A stretch of DNA of 64,000 nt from Micromonospora mirobrigensis (GCF_900091555.1 NZ_FMCX01000011.1:1-64000); one strand, 5' to 3'; positions 44,761 through 55,885 are shown, counted from the first letter of the stretch. Numbers and translations: made by a program. Notes: a model not told the origin generated them from the letters alone.

Positions 44761-45531
44761 TCAGCTGCGCAGGTAGGAGGCGCCGTTGAGGTCCACGATG
44801 GTCCCGGACGCCCACTCCGCCTGCGGGCTGGCCAGCCAGTGCACGGCCGCGGCGATCTCGTCCGGGCGGGCCACCCGGTTGAACGGCGACTGCGCCCGGA
44901 TCGCGGCGCCCCGCTCACCGGCCAGGTGGGTCGTGGTCATGTCCGTCTCGACGAAGCCGGGCGCGACGGTCGCCACCGCGATCCCGTACGGCGCCAGCGC
45001 CAGCGCCAGCGACTGGCCGAGCGCGTTCAGGCCGGCCTTGCTCGCCCCGTACGCGGGCTGCTCCGGCTCGCCCCGGAAGGCGCCCCGGGACGACACGTTG
45101 ACGATCCGGCCGCCCCGCTCCCGCATGTGCTGGGCGGCGCACCAGGTGACGTTCGCGGCGCCGGTCAGGTTGGTCTCCACGACCAGCCGCCACTGCTCCC
45201 GCCACTGCTCGTAGGTGTTGCCGAAGACCGGGTGCGGCAGTTCCCGCGGGCCGTACACGCCGGCGTTGTTGACCAGCACGTCCAGTCCGCCCAGCGCCTG
45301 CGCCGCCGCGTCCACCATGGCCCGTACGCCGTCGGCGTCGGCCAGGTCGGCGCGGACCACGACGTGCCCCTCGCCGGGCAGTTCGGCCCGCAGCTTCTCG
45401 GCCAGCTCCGCCGAGTCCCGGTGGTGGATCGCCACCCGGTCCCCGCCCGCCGCGAACGCCCGCGCCACTGCCGCGCCGATGCCGCGCGAGGCCCCCGTCA
45501 CCAGTACCGCCCGTCCCGCCATGGCCGCCAT
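44761..45531 (-). CDS. Short-chain dehydrogenase/reductase
   Basis: A 256-residue SDR with TGASRGIG near residue 13, NNAG, and the catalytic residues Ser in NVSSRGAF and YGASK. The N-terminal MAAMAGRAVLVTG leaves two start choices (45531 or 45522). Its closest pattern is 3-ketoacyl reductase-like. GGGCCC repeats lie in the 84 bp between it and the HIT gene. Confidence 0.88.
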   Translation of the reverse strand: MAAMAGRAVLVTGASRGIGAAVARAFAAGGDRVAIHHRDSAELAEKLRAELPGEGHVVVRADLADADGVRAMVDAAAQALGGLDVLVNNAGVYGPRELPHPVFGNTYEQWREQWRLVVETNLTGAANVTWCAAQHMRERGGRIVNVSSRGAFRGEPEQPAYGASKAGLNALGQSLALALAPYGIAVATVAPGFVETDMTTTHLAGERGAAIRAQSPFNRVARPDEIAAAVHWLASPQAEWASGTIVDLNGASYLRS

Positions 45532-45550
45532 CCTGCCGGAGGCGTCACTG

Positions 45551-45610
45551 GTGTTAACAGGGGGCCCTTCCTATACACCAGGCGTTAAAAGGGGGCCCTT
45601 CCTTACACTG
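45551..45610. repeat. Two copies of the GGGCCC dispersed repeat
   Basis: Copy one at 45551-45579 reads GTGTTAACAGGGGGCCCTTC followed by CTATACACC. Copy two at 45581-45610 reads GGCGTTAAAAGGGGGCCCTT followed by CCTTACACTG. Copy two ends six bases before the HIT start, so its TACACT could serve as the -10 of a leaderless promoter. Confidence 0.8.
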
Positions 45611-45615
45611 CCCGG

Positions 45616-45966
45616 ATGGGAACCGACTGCCTGTTCTGCCGGATCGTCGCCGGGGAGATCCCGGCCACCGTCGTGCGGGAGACCGACCGCACCCTCGCCT
45701 TCCGGGACGTCGACCCGAAGGCGCCCGTCCACCTGCTGGTGATCCCCAAGGAGCACTACGCCGACGTGGCGACGCTCGCCCTGGACGACCCGGGGCTGGC
45801 CGGTGAGCTGCTGGCCACCGCCGCGATGGTCGCCGAGGAGGAGGGGCTGGACGCCGACGGCTTCCGGCTGATGTTCAACACCGGGGCGCACGGCGGCCAG
45901 GAGGTCTTCCACGTCCACGCCCACCTGCTCGGTGGCGCCCCGCTGGGACCGATGGTCTGCCGCTGA
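45616..45966 (+). CDS. HIT family hydrolase
   Basis: A 116-residue HIT protein. The catalytic triad is HVHAHLLGG and the zinc-like CLFC pair is at the start. HIT members hydrolyse adenylated small molecules. ATG at 45616. The upstream spacing suggests a leaderless mRNA. Confidence 0.9.
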   Translation: MGTDCLFCRIVAGEIPATVVRETDRTLAFRDVDPKAPVHLLVIPKEHYADVATLALDDPGLAGELLATAAMVAEEEGLDADGFRLMFNTGAHGGQEVFHVHAHLLGGAPLGPMVCR

Positions 45967-45967
45967 G

Positions 45968-46058
45968 GCGTAAGCAGGGGCCCCTTCTTAACGCCTCCGG
46001 TATAGCAGGGGCCCCCTATTAACGGGCGTGTGTCAACAAGGGGGCCCTCCTTACACTG
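45968..46058. repeat. Three copies of the GGGCCC dispersed repeat
   Basis: Cores GGGGCCCC, GGGGCCCC and GGGGGCCC are at about 45977, 46008 and 46040. Each has TTAAC or a close variant on one side and a TATA/TACACT block on the other. The last ends just before the hydrolase start. Confidence 0.8.
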
Positions 46059-46063
46059 CAGTC

Positions 46064-47440
46064 GTGATCGAGGTGAACGAACGACTGGACCGGATGGTGC
46101 ACCGGGTCCAGGCCGACGCCCGGGTGCCCGCCCTCGCGGCGGCCCTGCACCGGGCCGACCGCCCGCTCTGGAGCTGCGCGGTGGGCGACACCGGCAACGG
46201 CACCCCGCTGGACGCCGACACCGTGTTCCGGATCGGCTCGGTCACCAAGACCTTCACGGCGGTGCTCGTGCTCCAGTGCCGCGACGACGGGCTGCTCGAC
46301 CTGGACGACCCGATCGGCCGGCACCTGGACCTGCCCGGGCACGGCGAGCTGCCGGTGCGCCGGCTGTTGTCGCACACCTCCGGCCTGCAGCGCGAGCCGC
46401 ACGGCGACGTCTGGGACAGCCTGCGCGCCCCGGACGCCGACCAGCTCCTCGCCGACCTGGCCCGGGTGGAGCGGGTGCTGCCGCCGGCCCGCCGCTACCA
46501 CTACTCCAACCTGGGCATGGCGCTGCTCGGGGCGCTGGTCGGCCGGCTGCGCGGCGGGACCTGGGCGGAGGTGCTGACCGACCGGGTGCTCCGCCCGCTC
46601 GGGCTCACCGGCACCGCCGCCCGGCCGGGGGAGCGGGCCGCGACCGGGTTCCTGGTCGACGCGTACTCCGACGAGGCCCACCCGGAGCCACCCACCGACT
46701 TCGGCGCGGTCGGGCCCGCCGCGCAGCTCTGGAGCACCGCCCCGGACATGGCCCGGTGGGCGGCGTTCCTGGCCGACCCGGCGGGGCTGGACCCGGCCGG
46801 CGCGGTGCTGGCCCCGGCCACCGTCGACGAGATGCGCTGGCCGCTCACGGTGACCGACGAGACGGCCTGGGGCACCGGCTTCGGCCTCGGGTTGATCCTG
46901 GTGCCGCAGGGCGCCCGGGTGACCCACGTCGGCCACGACGGGGCGATGCCGGGCTTCCTGGCCGCCGTCTACGGCCGGCGGGGCGGCGACGGCACGGCCG
47001 GGGCGATGGGCGCCGCGGTGCTCGCCTCCTCCGGCACCGCCGCGGAGATCTTCGACCTGCCGCACCGGCTGCTCGCCGCGGCGGCCGAGCACGACCCGGC
47101 GGAGATCACCCCCTGGCGGCCGGGTCCGCCCGCGCCGGAGCAGCTGCGCGGCATGCTGGGCCGCTGGTGGGGCGAGGGTTTCGAGTACGTCTTCTCCTGG
47201 CACGACGGCACCCTGCGGGCCCGCGGCGCGGACGACCCGGTCGGCAAGCCGCCGGCGGTCTTTGCCCCGCTGCCGGAGCGGCCCGACGTGTTCCGCACCG
47301 TCTCCGGGCGCGAGGTCGGCGAGCTGCTCCGGCTCACCCGCGACGAGCGGGGCGTGGTGGTCCGGATGCACTGGGCGACCTACCGGTTCACCCGGGCCCA
47401 GGAGACCTTCGACGGGTACGACTTCCGTGCCGGTGGCTGA
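46064..47440 (+). CDS. Beta-lactamase-fold serine hydrolase
   Basis: A 458-residue class-C-like hydrolase. The catalytic residues are Ser in GSVTKTF (SxxK), Tyr in YSN (YHYSNLG) and GHDGAMPG for the third motif. The N-terminal part has no signal peptide, so it is probably cytoplasmic. An extra C-terminal domain of about 110 residues follows. GTG at 46064. It may be an esterase or D-aminopeptidase-like enzyme; the substrate is unknown. Confidence 0.85.
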   Translation: MIEVNERLDRMVHRVQADARVPALAAALHRADRPLWSCAVGDTGNGTPLDADTVFRIGSVTKTFTAVLVLQCRDDGLLDLDDPIGRHLDLPGHGELPVRRLLSHTSGLQREPHGDVWDSLRAPDADQLLADLARVERVLPPARRYHYSNLGMALLGALVGRLRGGTWAEVLTDRVLRPLGLTGTAARPGERAATGFLVDAYSDEAHPEPPTDFGAVGPAAQLWSTAPDMARWAAFLADPAGLDPAGAVLAPATVDEMRWPLTVTDETAWGTGFGLGLILVPQGARVTHVGHDGAMPGFLAAVYGRRGGDGTAGAMGAAVLASSGTAAEIFDLPHRLLAAAAEHDPAEITPWRPGPPAPEQLRGMLGRWWGEGFEYVFSWHDGTLRARGADDPVGKPPAVFAPLPERPDVFRTVSGREVGELLRLTRDERGVVVRMHWATYRFTRAQETFDGYDFRAGG

Positions 47441-47575
47441 CCCGCGGGCGGGGGAATTGGAGAAGGTGCGTCCGGTGTTGACCCGATACGATGGGAGCAA
47501 CGTCCGTCCGCCGCGCCAGCTGGGCCCGGCACCGAGATCGAGAGCAGGTGGCGCAGGGCCCGACGGGCCCGAACT

Positions 47576-48631
<1,056 letters not shown>

Positions 48632-48650
48632 TTCCACCAGAGGAAGACAG

Positions 48651-49124
48651 TTGTCCATCGAGATCGCCAACGAGTCCGGTGTCGAGGTCGACACCGACGC
48701 CGTGCTCGCCGTGGCCCGGCACGCGCTCGACGAGATGGGGGTCAACCCCCTCGCCGAGCTCTCCGTGCTGCTGGTCGACGTCGGCTACATGACCGAGCTG
48801 AACCACCGCTGGATGGGTGGTGACGGCCCGACCGACGTGCTCGCCTTCCCCATGGACGAGGGCAGCGTCGACCACGGGCCGGGTGAGGCCGCCTCCGCCG
48901 GTGGCGAGCCGGCCCTGCTCGGCGACATCGTGCTCTGCCCGGAGGTGGCGGCCAGGCAGGCGGCCACCGCCGGTCACTCCGCCGCGGACGAGCTGCACCT
49001 GCTCACCGTGCACGGGGTGCTGCACCTGCTCGGCTACGACCACGCCGAGCCGGAGGAGGAGCGCGAGATGTTCGGGCTCCAGGCCAAACTGCTGGCCAGT
49101 TGGCGGTCGACCCGGTCCCGGTGA
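48651..49124 (+). CDS. ybeY: Endoribonuclease YbeY
   Basis: A 157-residue metal-dependent RNase for 16S rRNA processing. The zinc site is [12 protein letters not shown] second hallmark is the [20 protein letters not shown] segment. TTG at 48651 is used as start, following AGAGGAAG; the family start SIEIANES supports it. The stop TGA overlaps the next start. Confidence 0.93.
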   Translation: MSIEIANESGVEVDTDAVLAVARHALDEMGVNPLAELSVLLVDVGYMTELNHRWMGGDGPTDVLAFPMDEGSVDHGPGEAASAGGEPALLGDIVLCPEVAARQAATAGHSAADELHLLTVHGVLHLLGYDHAEPEEEREMFGLQAKLLASWRSTRSR

Positions 49125-50515
49125 TGTCCTCCCCGACACTCGCGGCCGGCGCGGCCGCCGGCCTTCCCGACCTGCAACTGATCTTCTTCGCGGCCGGCCT
49201 GGTGGTCCTCGCCGGCCTGCTCGCGATGACCGAGGCGGCGCTGGCCGCGGTCTCCCCGGCCCGGGCCGCCGAGCTGACCCGGGACGGCGCGCGCGGCGCG
49301 CGCGCCCTCCAGGTGGTCGCCGGTGACGTGGTCCGCCACCTCAACCTGCTGCTGCTGTTGCGGCTGCTGGCCGAGCTGACCGCGACCACGCTGGTCGCGC
49401 TGGTCGCGGTGGACAGCTTCGGCGCCGGCTGGCGGGCCGCGCTGGTCACCGCCGGCGCGATGACCGTGGTCAGCTTCGTCGTGGTCGGTGTGGCGCCGCG
49501 CACCATCGGCCGGCAGCACGCGTACGCGGTGGGCCGGGCGGTGGCGCCGCTGGTGCGCTGGCTGGGCCGGGCACTCAACCCGCTGGCCTCGCTGTTGATC
49601 CTGATCGGCAACGCGGTCACCCCGGGCAAGGGGTTCCGGGAGGGGCCGTTCGCCAGCCAGATCGAGCTGCGGGAGCTGGTCGACCTGGCCGAGCAGCGCG
49701 GCGTGGTCGAGCACGGCGAGCGGCAGATGATCCACTCGGTCTTCGCGCTGGGCGACACCATCGCCCGTGAGGTGATGGTGCCGCGTACCGAGATGGTGTG
49801 GATAGAGGAGGGCAAGACCCTCTCCCAGGCGTTGGCGCTCTTCCTGCGCTCCGGGTTCTCCCGGATCCCGGTGATCGGCGAGAGCGTCGACGACGTGCTG
49901 GGCGTGCTCTATCTCAAGGACCTGATCCGGCGTACCCGGGGCGGCGATCCGCGCGCCCACCAGACGCCGGTGTCGGAGCTGATGCGTCCGGCGACCTTCG
50001 TGCCCGAGTCGAAGCCGGTCGACGACCTGCTGTCGGAGATGCAGGCCGCCCGCAACCACCTGGTGATCGTCGTCGACGAGTACGGCGGCACCGGTGGCCT
50101 GGTCACCATCGAGGACATCCTGGAGGAGATCGTCGGGGAGATCACCGACGAGTACGATGTCGAACGCCCGCCGGTGGAGCACCTGCCCGACGGCTCCGTC
50201 CGGGTCACCGCGCGCCTGCCGGTGGAGAACCTCGGCGAGCTGTTCGACACCGAGCTGCCCACCGACGAGGTGGAGACGGTCGGTGGCCTGCTGGCCCAGT
50301 CGCTCGGTCGGGTCCCGATCCCCGGGGCCGAGGCCGAGGTGGCGGGGCTCCGGCTGATCGCCGAGGGCACCACCGGCCGGCGCAACCGGATCGACTCGGT
50401 GCTGGTCAGCCGGGCCGAGTCGACCGAGGGGCAGGACGCCCCGGGGCGCGGCGAGCACGCCGAGTCCCGCAACCACCCGAACCGATCCGAGGAGAGGCTG
50501 CCCGCCGATGCCTGA
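49124..50515 (+). CDS. CNNM/CorC-type membrane protein with CBS domains
   Basis: A 463-residue protein. A DUF21 membrane region has four helices, with AGLLAMTEAALAAVSPARAA; two CBS domains follow (REVMVPRTEMVWIEEGKTLS and ELMRPATFVPESKPVDDLLS), then a CorC/HlyC domain near VEHLPDGSVRVTARLPVENL. The family handles magnesium/cobalt or works as a membrane sensor. ATG at 49124; the TTG at 49100 is inside ybeY. Confidence 0.9.
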   Translation: MSSPTLAAGAAAGLPDLQLIFFAAGLVVLAGLLAMTEAALAAVSPARAAELTRDGARGARALQVVAGDVVRHLNLLLLLRLLAELTATTLVALVAVDSFGAGWRAALVTAGAMTVVSFVVVGVAPRTIGRQHAYAVGRAVAPLVRWLGRALNPLASLLILIGNAVTPGKGFREGPFASQIELRELVDLAEQRGVVEHGERQMIHSVFALGDTIAREVMVPRTEMVWIEEGKTLSQALALFLRSGFSRIPVIGESVDDVLGVLYLKDLIRRTRGGDPRAHQTPVSELMRPATFVPESKPVDDLLSEMQAARNHLVIVVDEYGGTGGLVTIEDILEEIVGEITDEYDVERPPVEHLPDGSVRVTARLPVENLGELFDTELPTDEVETVGGLLAQSLGRVPIPGAEAEVAGLRLIAEGTTGRRNRIDSVLVSRAESTEGQDAPGRGEHAESRNHPNRSEERLPADA

Positions 50516-50894
50516 GTCCGCTGCCGTACCTGCCGCCCGGCCCACCCCGTCCGACCCGGCCGAGCTGAGCGCCGAGGACGGCAAGCTGGTCGTCCTGGCC
50601 CGGGGTGCGCGCGGCCGGGTGGCCGCCGTGGAGGGCGCGGCCGTCCGTGACCAGGACGGCCGGACGTACGCGGCGGCCAGCGTCTCGCTGCCGTCGCTGA
50701 CGCTGACCGCGTTGCAGCTCGCCGTGGCCTCGGCGGTCGCCGCCGGGGCGAGCCGGCTGGAGGCGGCCGTGGTGGTCACCGAGGCTTCGACGCTGGACGG
50801 GGCGGGGCACGCGGCGGTCCGTGACCTGGCCGCCGACGCGCCGATCCACGTGGCGGCGCCGGACGGCACGGTCCTCGGCACGGTGGTCGAGTGA
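50508..50894 (+). CDS. Cytidine-deaminase-like protein lacking the active site
   Basis: A 128-residue protein in the place held by a similar gene (Rv2365c-like) before era in mycobacteria. It has the fold-like strands AAVEGAAVRDQDGRTYAAA and HAAVRDLAADAPIHVAA, but the zinc motifs HxE and PCxxC are not present. It starts 8 bp inside the end of the previous gene and overlaps era. A binding or structural role is more likely than catalysis. Confidence 0.65.
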   Translation: MPESAAVPAARPTPSDPAELSAEDGKLVVLARGARGRVAAVEGAAVRDQDGRTYAAASVSLPSLTLTALQLAVASAVAAGASRLEAAVVVTEASTLDGAGHAAVRDLAADAPIHVAAPDGTVLGTVVE

Positions 50895-51796
50895 CCGGCG
50901 CAGCTCAGCCCCAGGAACGCCCGTACCGGGCGGGTTTCGCCTGTTTCGTCGGTCGGCCGAACGCCGGCAAGTCGACGTTGACCAACGCCATCGTCGGGCA
51001 GAAGATCGCCATCACCTCGAACAAGCCGCAGACCACCCGGCACGTGATCCGGGCGGTGCTGCACCGTCCCGAGTCGCAGCTGGTGCTGGTCGACACCCCC
51101 GGACTGCACCGCCCCCGTACGCTGCTCGGCGAGCGGCTGAACGACCTGGTCCGCTCCACCTGGAGCGAGGTCGACGTGATCGGGCTCTGCATCCCGGCCG
51201 ACGAGCCGATCGGCCGCGGCGACCGGTTCATCACCGGCGAGCTGGCGGAGCTGAAGGCGACCGTCATCGCGGTGGTGACCAAGACCGACCTGGTGGACAA
51301 GAAGCGGCTGGCCGAGCAGTTGCTGGCGGTCAGCGAGCTGGGCGAGTTCGCGGACGTGGTGCCGGTGAGCGCGGTCTCCGGCCACCAGGTGGAGACCCTG
51401 GTCGAGGTGATGACCGGTTACCTGCCGCCGTCGCCGCAGCTCTATCCGGACGACATGCTCACCGACGACCCCGAGCAGGTGCTGGTCGCCGAGCTGATCC
51501 GGGAGGCCGCCCTGGAGGGGGTCCGGGACGAGCTGCCGCACTCCATCGCGGTGGTGGTCGAGGAGATGATCCCCGAGGGCCAGATCATCAAGATCTACGC
51601 TGACGTGTACGTCGAGCGGCCCAGCCAGAAGGCGATCGTGCTCGGTCACAAGGCGAGCCGGCTCAAGCACGTGGGCACGACCGCCCGCAAGCAGATCGAG
51701 GAGCTGCTGGGCAGCCGGGTCTACCTGGACCTGCACGTCCGGGTGGCCAAGGACTGGCAGCGCGACCCGAAGCAGCTGCGCAAGCTCGGCTTCTGA
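50891..51796 (+). CDS. era: GTPase Era
   Basis: A 301-residue GTPase for 30S assembly. G1 is GRPNAGKS, G2 lies in ITSNKPQTTRHVI, G3 is DTPGLHRPRTLLG, G4 is TKTDLVDK. A KH domain ends the protein with LDLHVRVAKDWQRD. GTG at 50891 overlaps the previous stop (GTGA). Confidence 0.96.
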   Translation: MTGAAQPQERPYRAGFACFVGRPNAGKSTLTNAIVGQKIAITSNKPQTTRHVIRAVLHRPESQLVLVDTPGLHRPRTLLGERLNDLVRSTWSEVDVIGLCIPADEPIGRGDRFITGELAELKATVIAVVTKTDLVDKKRLAEQLLAVSELGEFADVVPVSAVSGHQVETLVEVMTGYLPPSPQLYPDDMLTDDPEQVLVAELIREAALEGVRDELPHSIAVVVEEMIPEGQIIKIYADVYVERPSQKAIVLGHKASRLKHVGTTARKQIEELLGSRVYLDLHVRVAKDWQRDPKQLRKLGF

Positions 51797-52199
51797 CCGG
51801 CGCGGACCGGGCCGCGCCGGTCACGGCCGGCGCGGCCTGGACCGGCGCGAGTTGCGGCAGGTCGGTGCTTGTCTGCCGCGCTCAGGGCCGTCCCGCCGCA
51901 TCGTTGCGTCCCTGGCCCTGCCTGCGTCGTCGCGCCCTGGTCCCGCGTCCCACCCCCACGCTTGGTGCTCGCCGCCGATCCCTGGGCCCCCGGCTCCGCT
52001 GAGTCGTTGACGCTCTCAAGTCTGTAGGCGCCGGAACGGCCTCCCCGGCTGGTTGCCCGCCGTGGCGCTCCGACCGACGATCCGGCCGATCTGGCATATG
52101 GGATGGTTCACTGTGCGGCGGCTCGGTTGGCCGTTTGTCGTCGCCGCGCCGGAGGGTAGGGAACGCCTCGCCCCCTGCCCCGGAGACAGATCCAGGCCG
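51797..52199. other. No gene found
   Basis: A 403-bp GC-rich stretch between era and the acyltransferase. It holds no open frame with a believable start, no clear hairpin and no repeat that I can tie to the others. The acyltransferase promoter probably lies in the last 150 bp. Confidence 0.5.
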
Positions 52200-53333
52200 A
52201 TGCGAAACCGATACTTGGACCTGCTGCGCTTCCTGGCGATCATCCGAGTGGTCGTCTACCACGTGACCGGCTACGCCGTGCTGACCCTGGTCTTCCCGGC
52301 CATGTCGGTCATGTTCGCGCTGGCCGGGTCGCTGATGGCGGCGTCGCTGGACCGGTCCGGCGTACGCGCGGTGGGGCGCCGGCTGCGCCGCCTGCTGCCG
52401 TCGCTCTGGGTGGTCGCGGCCGTCTTCGTGCCGGCGATGCTGCTCACCGGCCTGCCGTTCACCAGTCGGGTGCTGCTGTGGCTTTTCCCGGTGGCCGACC
52501 CGCCGGCCAACCACTGGGGGGCGCTCGCGCTGAGCGTCATCTGGTACCTACGGGACTACCTCTGGTTCGTGCTGGCCTCGCCGGTCGCGCTGTGGCTGTT
52601 CCGCCGAGCGCCGGTGCTCACCCTCGCCGCCCCGTACGCGCTGCTCGCCGCGATCGAGTTCGGCCTCCGCCCCGGGGCGCCGCTGGTGCTGCGCGAGTTC
52701 GGGCTCTACTTCGGCGCCTGGATGCTGGGCTTCGCCCACCACGACGGGCTGCTGCGCCGGCTGGCCAGCCGGGTGCTGGTGCCGGTGGTCCTGCTGGTGG
52801 GCGGTGCGGGCGGGGCGTGGATCCTCACCCACCGGGGCGTGCGCGGCTACGACCTCAACGACATCGACCTGGGCAACGCGCTCTGGTCCACCGCGTTCAT
52901 CCTCGTGATGCTGGGCCGGGCACCGGCCGCCGCGGCCTGGGTCGACCGCAACGCGCTGTTCAGCCGGGCGGTCACGGCGGTCAACCGGCGTGCGCTGACC
53001 ATCTACCTCTGGCACATGCCGTTCGTGATCGCCCTCACCCCGCTGGTCGACGTGGTGGGGATGTCCCGCACCGACCCGGTGGGCCTGGCGATCCGGGTGC
53101 TGCTGGTGTTCGCCCTGGTCGGGGTGGTCACCCTGCTGGTCGGCTGGGTGGAGGACGTCGCGGCCCGACGCCGTCCGGAGCTGGTGCCCGGCGGTCGGGC
53201 CGGGCGCGCCCCCGCGGCCGCGCCGACCAGCCCCGCGCCGGCCGGACCGGTCGCGCCGGTGCTCGTGGGGGCCCGGCCGCCCGCCCAGCGCAACGCCGAG
53301 GCCGCCGTCGTCGGACACCTCAGCGGGCGGTGA
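52200..53333 (+). CDS. Membrane acyltransferase, OafA/AcyP type
   Basis: A 377-residue protein with about ten helices. It begins MRNRYLDLLRFLAIIRVVVY, the acyltransferase-3 signature (R..DxLRFLAI..VVxYH), with the catalytic-type His following. WYLRDYLWFVLASPVALWLF is a further family segment. Such proteins add acetyl or longer acyl groups to surface sugars. The C-terminal 40 residues are Pro/Ala-rich and probably disordered. ATG at 52200. Confidence 0.88.
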   Translation: MRNRYLDLLRFLAIIRVVVYHVTGYAVLTLVFPAMSVMFALAGSLMAASLDRSGVRAVGRRLRRLLPSLWVVAAVFVPAMLLTGLPFTSRVLLWLFPVADPPANHWGALALSVIWYLRDYLWFVLASPVALWLFRRAPVLTLAAPYALLAAIEFGLRPGAPLVLREFGLYFGAWMLGFAHHDGLLRRLASRVLVPVVLLVGGAGGAWILTHRGVRGYDLNDIDLGNALWSTAFILVMLGRAPAAAAWVDRNALFSRAVTAVNRRALTIYLWHMPFVIALTPLVDVVGMSRTDPVGLAIRVLLVFALVGVVTLLVGWVEDVAARRRPELVPGGRAGRAPAAAPTSPAPAGPVAPVLVGARPPAQRNAEAAVVGHLSGR

Positions 53334-54096
53334 GCGTCACGTTGCCGCTGTCGGCGCTGACGTCCAGCAGCACGGTGGCCTTCGGGTCGTCGGTGAACCC
53401 GACCTGCTTGTCACCGGAGTCCGCCCGCGCCTGGACCCGGTAGGCGCCCGGCGGCACCAGCACCGACACGTCTCCGCTGGCGGCGTGGGCGCGGACCCCG
53501 GCCGGGGTGCTCACGTCGAGGGTGATGTTGCCCGAGTCGGCGTCGGCGTCGACCGGGCCGGCGAGCCGGGTGCCGGTGACGTTGCCGGAGTTGGCCCGCA
53601 GCCGGGTCGGTCCGGTCACGTCGGACACCTCGACGTTGCCCGAGTTGGCCTCGATCCGGACCGCTCCGGTGGCGCCGGCCACCCGCACGTCGCCGGAGCG
53701 GGCGGTGAACTGAACCGGGCCGGTGCCGGCCAGCTCGACGTTGCCCGAGGCGGTCTCGCCGCGTACCTCGACGCCCTTGGGGAGCGTGACGTCGTAGGAG
53801 ACCGAGCAGCGCGGACCGCAGTCGGTGTCCAGCACCAGTGCGGCGCCGTCGACCCGCCAGGTCTGCCCCGGCTGGTCGCCCTGGTAGCGCAGGGTGCGCT
53901 TCACCCGTACCTGCCCGGCCGGGCCGGTGCCGTGCAGCACCACGTCGCCCGCGCCAGGCAGCACGGTGACCCGGTCGACGCGGGCGGACTCGGTGGTGTC
54001 GAAGTCGAGCCGGCGGGAGGCGATGGTGTCACACCCGGCGAGGAGGATCAGCAGGGCGACGGCGCCGGCCGCGTGGCGGGTGCGGGGAGAGGACAT
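53320..54096 (-). CDS. DUF4097-type beta-repeat lipoprotein
   Basis: A 258-residue protein. The signal peptide ends with LLILLAGC (lipobox). The rest is a right-handed beta-solenoid with repeats such as SGNVEL, SGDVRV, SGNVEV, SGNVTG, SGNITL, SGDVSV, each about 18-20 residues apart, as in DUF4097. It may be a surface or sensor component. ATG at 54096. Its last bases overlap the end of the acyltransferase gene on the other strand. Confidence 0.88.
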   Translation of the reverse strand: MSSPRTRHAAGAVALLILLAGCDTIASRRLDFDTTESARVDRVTVLPGAGDVVLHGTGPAGQVRVKRTLRYQGDQPGQTWRVDGAALVLDTDCGPRCSVSYDVTLPKGVEVRGETASGNVELAGTGPVQFTARSGDVRVAGATGAVRIEANSGNVEVSDVTGPTRLRANSGNVTGTRLAGPVDADADSGNITLDVSTPAGVRAHAASGDVSVLVPPGAYRVQARADSGDKQVGFTDDPKATVLLDVSADSGNVTLTAR

Positions 54097-54197
54097 GGCA
54101 GCACGCTACGACCGCCAGGCCCGGGGGCACATCCGGGTTCCGCCGCCGGCGCACCCCGAACGGACCCTGATTCCGTACCCTGAGGGAGAATGACCGG

Positions 54198-55064
54198 ATG
54201 GCCGGATACCGCCGTCAGCTCTACCGCGACGACGCGGTGGTGCTGCGCGTGCAGAAACTCGGCGAGTCCGACCGGATCATCACGCTGCTCACCCGCCGGC
54301 ACGGCCGGCTGCGCGCGGTGGCCCGTGGGGTACGCCGCACCACCAGCAAGTTCGGCGCCCGGCTGGAGCCGTTCGGGCACGTGGACGTGCAGCTCGCCGG
54401 CGACCCGAAGGGCAACACCGGCAGCGCGCTGCACAGCGTCAGCCAGGTCGAGGGGATCGACCTCTACGGCAAGCGGTTCCTCGGCGACTATCCCCGCTAC
54501 ACGGCGGCCAGCGCGATCGCCGAGACCGCCGAGCGGCTCACCCCGGTCGAGCGGGAGCCGTCGCTGCGGCTGTTCCAGCTCACCCTCGGCGCGTTGAAGT
54601 CGCTGGCCCGCGGCGAGCACGCCACCACGCTGGTGCTCGACGCGTACCTGCTGCGCGGGATGGCCCTGGCCGGGTGGGCGCCGGCGCTGATCGCGTGCGC
54701 GGTCTGCGGCACGCCCGGGCGGCACCGGGCGTTCTCCGTGCCGGCCGGCGGCGCGGTCTGCCCGGACTGCCGGCCACCCGGCGCGGCCCACCCCGCGCCG
54801 GCCACCATCGACCTGATGTCCGCGCTGACCAGCGGCGACTGGGTGCTCGCCGACGCCACCGAGACCGGCGTACGCCGGGAGTGCAGCGGCCTGGTCGCGG
54901 CGCACCTGCAGTGGCACCTGGAACGCGCGCTACGCTCGCTGCCGCTGGTCGACCGGGGGGCCACCCCGACGGCCGGCCCGGTCCGCCAGGCCGGCGCCGG
55001 CGGGCTGCCGGGCCGGGTCGCCGAGGCCGGGGCAGTGGACGTGAGCAGGGAGATGACCGAGTGA
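54198..55064 (+). CDS. recO: DNA repair protein RecO
   Basis: A 288-residue recombination mediator. The OB-fold N-terminus has [20 protein letters not shown] and [20 protein letters not shown]. The zinc site has CAVCG and CPDCR near residue 170. It loads RecA together with RecR. ATG at 54198. It overlaps uppS by 4 bp, an order typical of actinobacteria. Confidence 0.95.
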   Translation: MAGYRRQLYRDDAVVLRVQKLGESDRIITLLTRRHGRLRAVARGVRRTTSKFGARLEPFGHVDVQLAGDPKGNTGSALHSVSQVEGIDLYGKRFLGDYPRYTAASAIAETAERLTPVEREPSLRLFQLTLGALKSLARGEHATTLVLDAYLLRGMALAGWAPALIACAVCGTPGRHRAFSVPAGGAVCPDCRPPGAAHPAPATIDLMSALTSGDWVLADATETGVRRECSGLVAAHLQWHLERALRSLPLVDRGATPTAGPVRQAGAGGLPGRVAEAGAVDVSREMTE

Positions 55065-55885
55065 TCCGATCGATGAGGGCCGGCCGGCGTGAGCCGGTGC
55101 CGCCGACACCGCACCCGTCGGGCGCCCGGCCGCCGGCGCTGCCCGCCGAGGCGAAGCCGAAGCACGTGGCGGTGGTGATGGACGGCAACGGCCGGTGGGC
55201 CAAGGACCGCGGCCTGCCTCGCACCAAGGGCCACGAGGCGGGCGAGCACTCCCTCTTCGACACCATCGAGGGCGCGATCGAGCTCGGCATCCCCTATCTC
55301 TCGGCGTACGCGTTCTCCACCGAGAACTGGCGGCGCTCGCCGGAGGAGGTCCGCTTCCTGATGGGCTTCAACCGGGACGTCATCCGGCGTCGCCGGGACC
55401 AGCTCGTCGAGCTGGGCGTGCGGGTGGTCTGGTCGGGGCGGGCCGGGCGACTGTGGAAGAGCGTCATCTCCGAGTTGCAGACCGCGGAGGAGATGTCCCG
55501 CGGCAACTCCACGCTGACCCTCCAGTTCTGCGTGAACTACGGCGGCCAGGCGGAGATCGCCGACGCCGCCGCGGCCATCGCCCGGGACGTCGCGGCCGGG
55601 AGGCTGCACCCGGACAAGGTCACCGAGAAGACCATCGCGAAGTACCTCTACCACCCGGAGATCCCGGAGGTGGACCTCTTCCTGCGCCCCTCCGGCGAGG
55701 AACGGATCTCCAACTTCCTGCTCTGGCAGGCCGCGTACGCCGAACTGGTCTTCCTGGACACGCTCTGGCCGGACTTCGACCGCCGCCACCTCTGGTACGC
55801 CTGCGAGCTGTACGCGCAGCGCGACCGGCGCTTCGGCGGCGCGCTGCCGAACCCGGTGGCCCCGCAGGGCCCAGGTCACGCTTAG
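55061..55885 (+). CDS. uppS: Isoprenyl transferase (undecaprenyl diphosphate synthase type)
   Basis: A 274-residue cis-prenyltransferase. The motifs [46 protein letters not shown] and [20 protein letters not shown] are all present. It makes the lipid carrier for cell-wall synthesis. GTG at 55061 overlaps recO; an ATG at 55073 is another option. The chain length of its product cannot be told. Confidence 0.95.
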   Translation: MIRSMRAGRREPVPPTPHPSGARPPALPAEAKPKHVAVVMDGNGRWAKDRGLPRTKGHEAGEHSLFDTIEGAIELGIPYLSAYAFSTENWRRSPEEVRFLMGFNRDVIRRRRDQLVELGVRVVWSGRAGRLWKSVISELQTAEEMSRGNSTLTLQFCVNYGGQAEIADAAAAIARDVAAGRLHPDKVTEKTIAKYLYHPEIPEVDLFLRPSGEERISNFLLWQAAYAELVFLDTLWPDFDRRHLWYACELYAQRDRRFGGALPNPVAPQGPGHA

